A stretch of 64,000 bases of DNA from Bacillota bacterium (GTDB taxonomy: Bacteria; Bacillota; UBA5301; Bu52): NCBI GenBank assembly GCA_014896355.1, contig JADBKO010000026.1:1-64000 (forward strand), written 5' to 3'. The notes below the pieces were generated by a model, which saw nothing but the letters and a program-made list of their open reading frames with translations, was not told the DNA's origin and did no database searches. Both the position numbers and the translations under genes were made by a program. Position 1 is the first letter of the stretch. Every line of letters begins with the position of its first letter. This document shows, in pieces, positions 59,618 through 64,000 of this stretch.

Positions 59618-60690
59618 GGCCTCCATCCCTCCTGCAGCCAGGCTGCCACCTGGGGAGCCCAATAGGTGATGATCAAATCCGCTCCGGCCCGCTTGATGCC
59701 CAGCAGAGACTCCCATACGGCGGTGCGTTCATCCAGCCACCCCCGGTCCACCGCCGCCCGGATCATGGCATACTCGCCGCTGACGTTGTAGGCGGCCGTG
59801 GGCATGGCGAACGTATCCTTCACCCGGCGCAAGACATCCAGGTAGGGCAGGGCGGGTTTGACCATGACGATATCCGCCCCCTCCGCCATATCCAGCTGTA
59901 CCTCCCGCAAGGCCTCGGCGGCGTTGCCGGGGTCCATCTGGTACCCGCGCCGGTTGCCGAAGGAGGGCGCTGAACCTGCCGCATCCCGGAAAGGACCGTA
60001 GAAGGCCGAGGCATATTTGGCGGAGTAGGCCATGATGGCCGTCTCCGTGAATCCCGCTTCATCCAGGGCCCGCCGGATGGCGCCCACCCGTCCGTCCATC
60101 ATGTCCGAGGGTGCCACCATGTCCGCCCCGGCCCGGGCATGGGAAACCGCCGTCCGCGCCAGAAGAGGCAGGGTGGCATCGTTATCCACCTCCTGGCCGC
60201 TCAGGTGCCCACAATGGCCGTGGCTGGTGTACTCGCACAGGCACACGTCGGTGATGACCAGCATATCCGGTAGGGCAGCCTTGATGGCCCGGATGGCCTG
60301 CTGTACCGGAGCCGTGTCGCACCAAGCCTGACTGCCTTCCGGATCCTTGCTGGCAGGAATGCCGAACAACAGCAGCGCCCGGATGCCCAGGTGCGCCAGG
60401 CGTTCGGCTTCCTGGGCCACCCGGTCCACACTCCAATGGTACTGGCCCGGCAACGAGGGAATCTCACGCTGGATGCCGCTGCCCGGCACCACGAAAAGCG
60501 GGTAGATCAGGTCATCGAGGTCCAGCGCGGTCTCGCGGACCAGATCCCGCACCACGGCCGAGCGCCGCAGCCGGCGCATGCGCACCACCGGAAACGCGCC
60601 AGTGGCCTGGCCCGCCACGCTTTCCAGGGCCGGAGCCCGTCTCCTGCTGTCTTCACTGTGCTGCACCTGCTCTGTGATCCCTTGCGCCAT
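59614..60690 (-). CDS. hemB: Delta-aminolevulinic acid dehydratase (porphobilinogen synthase)
   Basis: A 358-residue ALAD joining two 5-aminolevulinates to porphobilinogen. The zinc cysteines lie in [16 protein letters not shown], and the two Schiff-base lysines in [14 protein letters not shown] and [17 protein letters not shown] 60690 gives an extra N-terminal segment of about 35 residues before [14 protein letters not shown]. It starts about 120 bases after the HemC fusion. Confidence 0.97.
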   Translation of the reverse strand: MAQGITEQVQHSEDSRRRAPALESVAGQATGAFPVVRMRRLRRSAVVRDLVRETALDLDDLIYPLFVVPGSGIQREIPSLPGQYHWSVDRVAQEAERLAHLGIRALLLFGIPASKDPEGSQAWCDTAPVQQAIRAIKAALPDMLVITDVCLCEYTSHGHCGHLSGQEVDNDATLPLLARTAVSHARAGADMVAPSDMMDGRVGAIRRALDEAGFTETAIMAYSAKYASAFYGPFRDAAGSAPSFGNRRGYQMDPGNAAEALREVQLDMAEGADIVMVKPALPYLDVLRRVKDTFAMPTAAYNVSGEYAMIRAAVDRGWLDERTAVWESLLGIKRAGADLIITYWAPQVAAWLQEGWRP

Positions 60691-60811
60691 CTTGATGCCG
60701 CCGCCCCTCGCATCGACCAATCGGCGGGAGCGGCGGAAAACCTCCCTTCACCTGCTGGAATCCGTGACCAAACTTTCCGGGTCGGTTCAGGGCCTAGGGC
60801 GCGGGCAGGGC

Positions 60812-63499
60812 CTACGGCGCGGGGCTCCGTTTGCCCGCTGCTCCGCCCCCGGTGGCCCAATGCTCCAGGGCCTCCACCAGGCCGGCGACAGTGTAGTCCC
60901 GGGCGATGACCGCCGGTGCGAAACCTTCGTCCTGGAGGGTGCGGGCGGTGATGGGCCCGATGCAGGCCAACGCCACGCCTTCCAGCAGGGGGCGTGCCGC
61001 CTCGGCGCCTCCCAGGCTGGCCAGAAAGTTGCGGGCCGTGGAGGAACTGGTGAACGTCACAGCGTCCACCTGGTGGGCCTGCAACAGACTGCGCAGCTGC
61101 CGCCCAGTGACAAGTCCTGGCGGCCGCCCGTCGCCGGTGGCCGCTGCCGGGCCGGTGGACGCGTCCGCGGCGTCATCCCCGGCTGCGCCTTCTTCTCCGG
61201 TTCCGCCCCCGGGCCCGGCCTGTGCCGGAACCGTCCTGTAGACGGCCACTGCATCCACACGGACCCCGGCAGCTTCCAAGGCCGCCACCAGGGCTTCCCT
61301 GGCCTCTGCAGCCCGCGCCACCAGCACCCGCTTGCCGCCGGCTCCGCCGGCGCCGTCCGTACCTGCCGGATCCCCCATGGCCTGGAGCAAGGCAGCAGCC
61401 AAAGCCTCCGCCTGGTAAGTGTCCGGCACCAGATCCGCCTTCAGCCCGTGCTGGGCCAGGGCTTCGGCGGTGGCCGGGCCGATGGCCGCCAGCTTCGCCT
61501 GTCCAAACGCCCGGGCATCCAGTCCCTTCCGGACCAGGGCCTGCCAGGTGAATTCCACGCCGTTGGCGCTGGTAAACACCACCCAGGCATATTCCGCCAG
61601 CCGCGCCATGGCCTGCTCCAAAGCGGGGTTGTCCAGCAGTGGCTCCGTGCGGATGGTGGGGAATTCCCACACCCAGGCGCCGGCTTCCTCCAAGCGGCGG
61701 CGCAACGCGCTGGCCTGCTGACGGCTGCGGGTGATGACAATCCTGCGCCCGAAGAGGGGCTTCTTTTCAAACCAGCCGATCTTGTCCCGCCACTGGACCA
61801 CGGAGCCCACCACGATCACGGCGGGCGGGCCGAAGCAGGCTTCCTTCGCCTTTTGGGCAATGTCGGCCAGCGTGCCCGTGAGCGTCTCCTGCCGCGGCGT
61901 GGTTCCCCAGCGGATCAAGGCCACCGGCGTCTCCGGCGGCCTGCCGTGGCGCACCAGCGCTGCGGCGATCTGGGGCAGATTCTCCACCCCCATGAGCAAA
62001 ACCAGGGTGTCTGCGCCCTGGGCCACCCGGGCCCAGTCCACCCCGGGTCTCTCTTTGGTTGGATCCTCGTGGCCGGTGAGGATGGCCACGGAGGTGGCCA
62101 CCCCCCGCTGCGTCACGGGAATTCCGGCGTAGGCCGGCACCGCCACAGCGGAGGTGACTCCTGGCACCACCTCCACCGGAATCCCGCGCTGCCGCAGAAA
62201 CTCCGCCTCTTCACCGCCCCGGCCGAAAACAAAGGGGTCTCCCCCTTTCAGCCGGACCACCTGCAGGCCCTGTGCCGCCTTTTCCGCCAGCAGCCTGTTG
62301 ATCTGGTCCTGAGGGAGGCTGTGATGGCTGGATTCCTTGCCCACATAGATTTTCTCTGCCCTGGCCGGCGCCCACTCCAAAAAACCTGGATGGGCCAGGC
62401 GGTCGTAGACCACCACATCCGCCCGCTCCAGCAGTTCCTTGGCCCGCAACGTCAGAAGCCCGGGATCGCCGGGCCCCGCCCCGACCAGATAAACTGTTCC
62501 GGGAGCCGCAGAACGCCTCCCGACTGCGCCCGCCGCCCACACCTTCTCCACCGCCGCCCCGGCCGCAGGCTCCAGTTGCGCCAGGATCCTCCCGGCGCCC
62601 TGCTGCAAAAGAGCCTCCGCTAACCGGGTGCCCAGCTCCTTCGCCTGGCTGGCCGGACCTTCCAGGCGCTGGCGCCAGAGCTTCGTGCCCTCCGGATCGG
62701 CCACCATCCCCTCCAGCCGAAGCCGGCCCGCTGCCACCTGGCCCAACGCCCCGACGGGCGCGTGGCAGCCGCCTTGCAGACGGGCCAGAAATGCCCTCTC
62801 TGCGGTTACGGCGGCCAGAGTATCCGGGTCATTCAGAGGCTGCAAAAGCCTGCGGAGGTCCTCATCGTCCGCGCGGATCTCCAGGCCCAGGGCTCCCTGC
62901 CCCACCGCAGGCAGGATCACGTCCGGAGAGACGATCTCCGCCACCCGGTCCGCCCAACCCAGGCGCTCCAAGCCCGCCCAGGCCAGGACCAACCCGTCCA
63001 GCCCCAGGCTGTCCATTTTGCGCAGCCGCGTGTCCAGATTGCCACGGATGGGCACCAGCTCCAGATCCGGCCGCCAATGCTTCAGCTGCGCCACCCGCCG
63101 CAAGCTGCCGGTGCCGATGCGCCCGTGCAGCGGAACCCCCTGCAGAGACCGGTGGCGGCTGGAAATGAAAACGTCCCGGGGATCCACCCGTTTAGGTACC
63201 GCGGCCAGCTCCAGACCTGGCGGCAGAGCCGTGGTCATGTCCTTGAGACTGTGGACTGCCAGATCGATTTCACCCTGCTCCAACGCCCGTTCCAGCTCTT
63301 TCACGAAAACGCCTTGGCCGCCCAGGGCCGTCAGCGGCAAATCCGCCACCCTGTCCCCGTGGGTTTCCACGACCACCAGCCGGAAACGCTGCTGCGGAGA
63401 AAGCTGTTCCAGCCGGCCCACAACCCATTCTGTCTGCCGCCGCGCCAACAGGCTGCCCCGGGTTCCCACCCGGATTTCCCGATGCCCGACCGTACTCAA
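60812..63499 (-). CDS. HemC-CobA-HemD trifunctional fusion
   Basis: An 895-residue protein. HemC (hydroxymethylbilane synthase) covers about residues 1-310 with dipyrromethane C245 in LQGGCHAPVG; CobA/SUMT (uroporphyrinogen-III methyltransferase) about 335-575 with VYLVGAGPGDPGLLTLRA and VRLKGGDPFVFGRGGEE; HemD (uroporphyrinogen-III synthase) about 582-895 (RRIVITRSRQQASALRRR, FTSANGVEF, FTSSSTARNF). It makes precorrin-2 from porphobilinogen. TTG 63499 overlaps the upstream stop (TTGA), with AAGGAG 11 bases before. An Ala/Gly/Asp-rich insert near 770-800 lies in HemD. Confidence 0.95.
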   Translation of the reverse strand: MSTVGHREIRVGTRGSLLARRQTEWVVGRLEQLSPQQRFRLVVVETHGDRVADLPLTALGGQGVFVKELERALEQGEIDLAVHSLKDMTTALPPGLELAAVPKRVDPRDVFISSRHRSLQGVPLHGRIGTGSLRRVAQLKHWRPDLELVPIRGNLDTRLRKMDSLGLDGLVLAWAGLERLGWADRVAEIVSPDVILPAVGQGALGLEIRADDEDLRRLLQPLNDPDTLAAVTAERAFLARLQGGCHAPVGALGQVAAGRLRLEGMVADPEGTKLWRQRLEGPASQAKELGTRLAEALLQQGAGRILAQLEPAAGAAVEKVWAAGAVGRRSAAPGTVYLVGAGPGDPGLLTLRAKELLERADVVVYDRLAHPGFLEWAPARAEKIYVGKESSHHSLPQDQINRLLAEKAAQGLQVVRLKGGDPFVFGRGGEEAEFLRQRGIPVEVVPGVTSAVAVPAYAGIPVTQRGVATSVAILTGHEDPTKERPGVDWARVAQGADTLVLLMGVENLPQIAAALVRHGRPPETPVALIRWGTTPRQETLTGTLADIAQKAKEACFGPPAVIVVGSVVQWRDKIGWFEKKPLFGRRIVITRSRQQASALRRRLEEAGAWVWEFPTIRTEPLLDNPALEQAMARLAEYAWVVFTSANGVEFTWQALVRKGLDARAFGQAKLAAIGPATAEALAQHGLKADLVPDTYQAEALAAALLQAMGDPAGTDGAGGAGGKRVLVARAAEAREALVAALEAAGVRVDAVAVYRTVPAQAGPGGGTGEEGAAGDDAADASTGPAAATGDGRPPGLVTGRQLRSLLQAHQVDAVTFTSSSTARNFLASLGGAEAARPLLEGVALACIGPITARTLQDEGFAPAVIARDYTVAGLVEALEHWATGGGAAGKRSPAP

Positions 63500-64000
63500 C
63501 GCCAAAGGTGCTCCTTTTGCAGCTCCGCCCATACCGGCGCGCCGCCGATACTCTCCACTGCCTGCCGGATCACCGCCTCATCCCTGCGGGCCACGGCGTC
63601 CAACAGGTCCGCTTCCGCCAGCCCCCGGAGGATCCGGGCCCGCCGCGCCCCATCCGGCACCGCCGCCAGGACGGCCCGCCGGGCCGCGCGCAGAAACTCC
63701 AGATAGCCTTCCCACTCGGGCCCGAACTGCTCCTCCAGACGGCGCCGCAGCCGTGCAGCCAGGGCCGGGCTGGCGCCGCCTGTGGAGACGGCCAGGGACA
63801 GAGAGCCCCGGTGTACCACCGCCGGCACGATGAACGAGGATTCCTGCGGGCAGTCGACCACATTCACCCAGATCCCGTTCGATTGGGCCTCCCGGGCCAC
63901 CTGGCTGTTGGTCCCGGCGTCGTCCGTGGCGGCGATGACCAACGCCATGCCGTGGCAATCCCCTGGCCGGTAGCCGCGGGGCTCCCAGATTATGGCCTGC
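63496..64000 (-). CDS. Precorrin-2 dehydrogenase/sirohydrochlorin ferrochelatase (partial)
   Basis: The frame is open to the window edge, so the N-terminal NAD-binding half is missing. The visible part, VIAATDDAGTNSQVAREAQ, GIWVNVVDCPQESSFIVPAVV and LSLAVSTGGASPALAARLRRRL, is typical of the SirC/Met8p/CysG-N family. It oxidises precorrin-2 to sirohydrochlorin and may insert iron. Its stop overlaps the HemC fusion start (TTGA). The true start lies beyond 64000. Confidence 0.92.
   Translation of the reverse strand, partial: QAIIWEPRGYRPGDCHGMALVIAATDDAGTNSQVAREAQSNGIWVNVVDCPQESSFIVPAVVHRGSLSLAVSTGGASPALAARLRRRLEEQFGPEWEGYLEFLRAARRAVLAAVPDGARRARILRGLAEADLLDAVARRDEAVIRQAVESIGGAPVWAELQKEHLWR

Noticed and set aside
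60578-62623. Long plus-strand frame opposite hemB and the HemC fusion
   Set aside because: Antisense shadow of a well-supported fusion gene.

Overview
This window looks like chromosomal housekeeping DNA from a high-GC member of the Firmicutes (Bacillota). Base composition is strongly GC-biased throughout. The support for this placement is a CIRCE-controlled groES-groEL, a CggR-type regulator ahead of a gap-pgk-tpiA-gpmI-eno glycolytic operon, whiA and rapZ, a MazF of the Bacillus NdoA type with its ribbon-helix-helix partner, DppA, RibU-like ECF and SecG genes, and sigma-A promoters with 16-18 bp spacers. A PorV/TraF-like beta-barrel gene with a signal peptide hints at a diderm lineage. I cannot name the genus. 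No phage, IS element, CRISPR array, tRNA or rRNA was seen.

Layout. 1-10.3 kb: regulators (HxlR, SufR-like, MerR), a SIMPL-domain protein, thioredoxin, endonuclease IV, an ABC exporter pair, a DUF4015 secreted glycoside-hydrolase-like protein and HtpX. 10.3-11.8 kb: tmRNA (tag ANDNLAYAA), smpB and secG, each transcription start marked by a clear promoter. 11.9-25.3 kb (minus strand): rpoN, cggR, gap, pgk, tpiA, gpmI, eno, followed by an unusual pair, a hydantoinase-A-like protein and a histone-deacetylase-like amidohydrolase; whiA lies upstream. 25.5-29.3 kb: rapZ with an ECF substrate-binding membrane protein, then nagA-nagB. 29.5-36.2 kb: an alpha-glucan cluster (DUF4912 protein, GH57 branching enzyme, convergent glycosyltransferase and a nucleotidyltransferase fused to a degenerate phosphomannomutase). 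36.3-42.3 kb: hpt-guaA, a lipid-anchored or membrane-anchored amidase-like protein, groES-groEL. 42.4-47.3 kb: deoC, two MoeA proteins (one fused to a periplasmic-binding-protein-like domain), ComB. 47.4-55.6 kb: beta-barrel protein, the tsaE-tsaB-rimI-tsaD tRNA t6A block, and peptide or amide hydrolases (DppA, asparaginase II, C26 amidotransferase) behind a lipid kinase. 55.7-57.0 kb: MazEF module divergent from a small XRE regulator. 57.0-64 kb: a tetrapyrrole operon (precorrin-2 dehydrogenase, HemC-CobA-HemD fusion, HemB, AhbA, AhbB, HemL).

Working together, the genes describe glycolysis and amino-sugar catabolism, glucan storage or export, ribosome rescue, secretion, tRNA modification, Mo/W cofactor synthesis and siroheme or alternative-heme synthesis. 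Translation is tightly coupled: many neighbours share NTGA start-stop overlaps, often with GTG or TTG starts. The most notable observations are the beta-barrel protein, the catalytically eroded phosphomannomutase fusion, the HyuA/HDAC pair appended to the glycolytic operon, a candidate two-repeat CggR operator, and the loss of yvcK from the usual rapZ-yvcK-whiA cluster.
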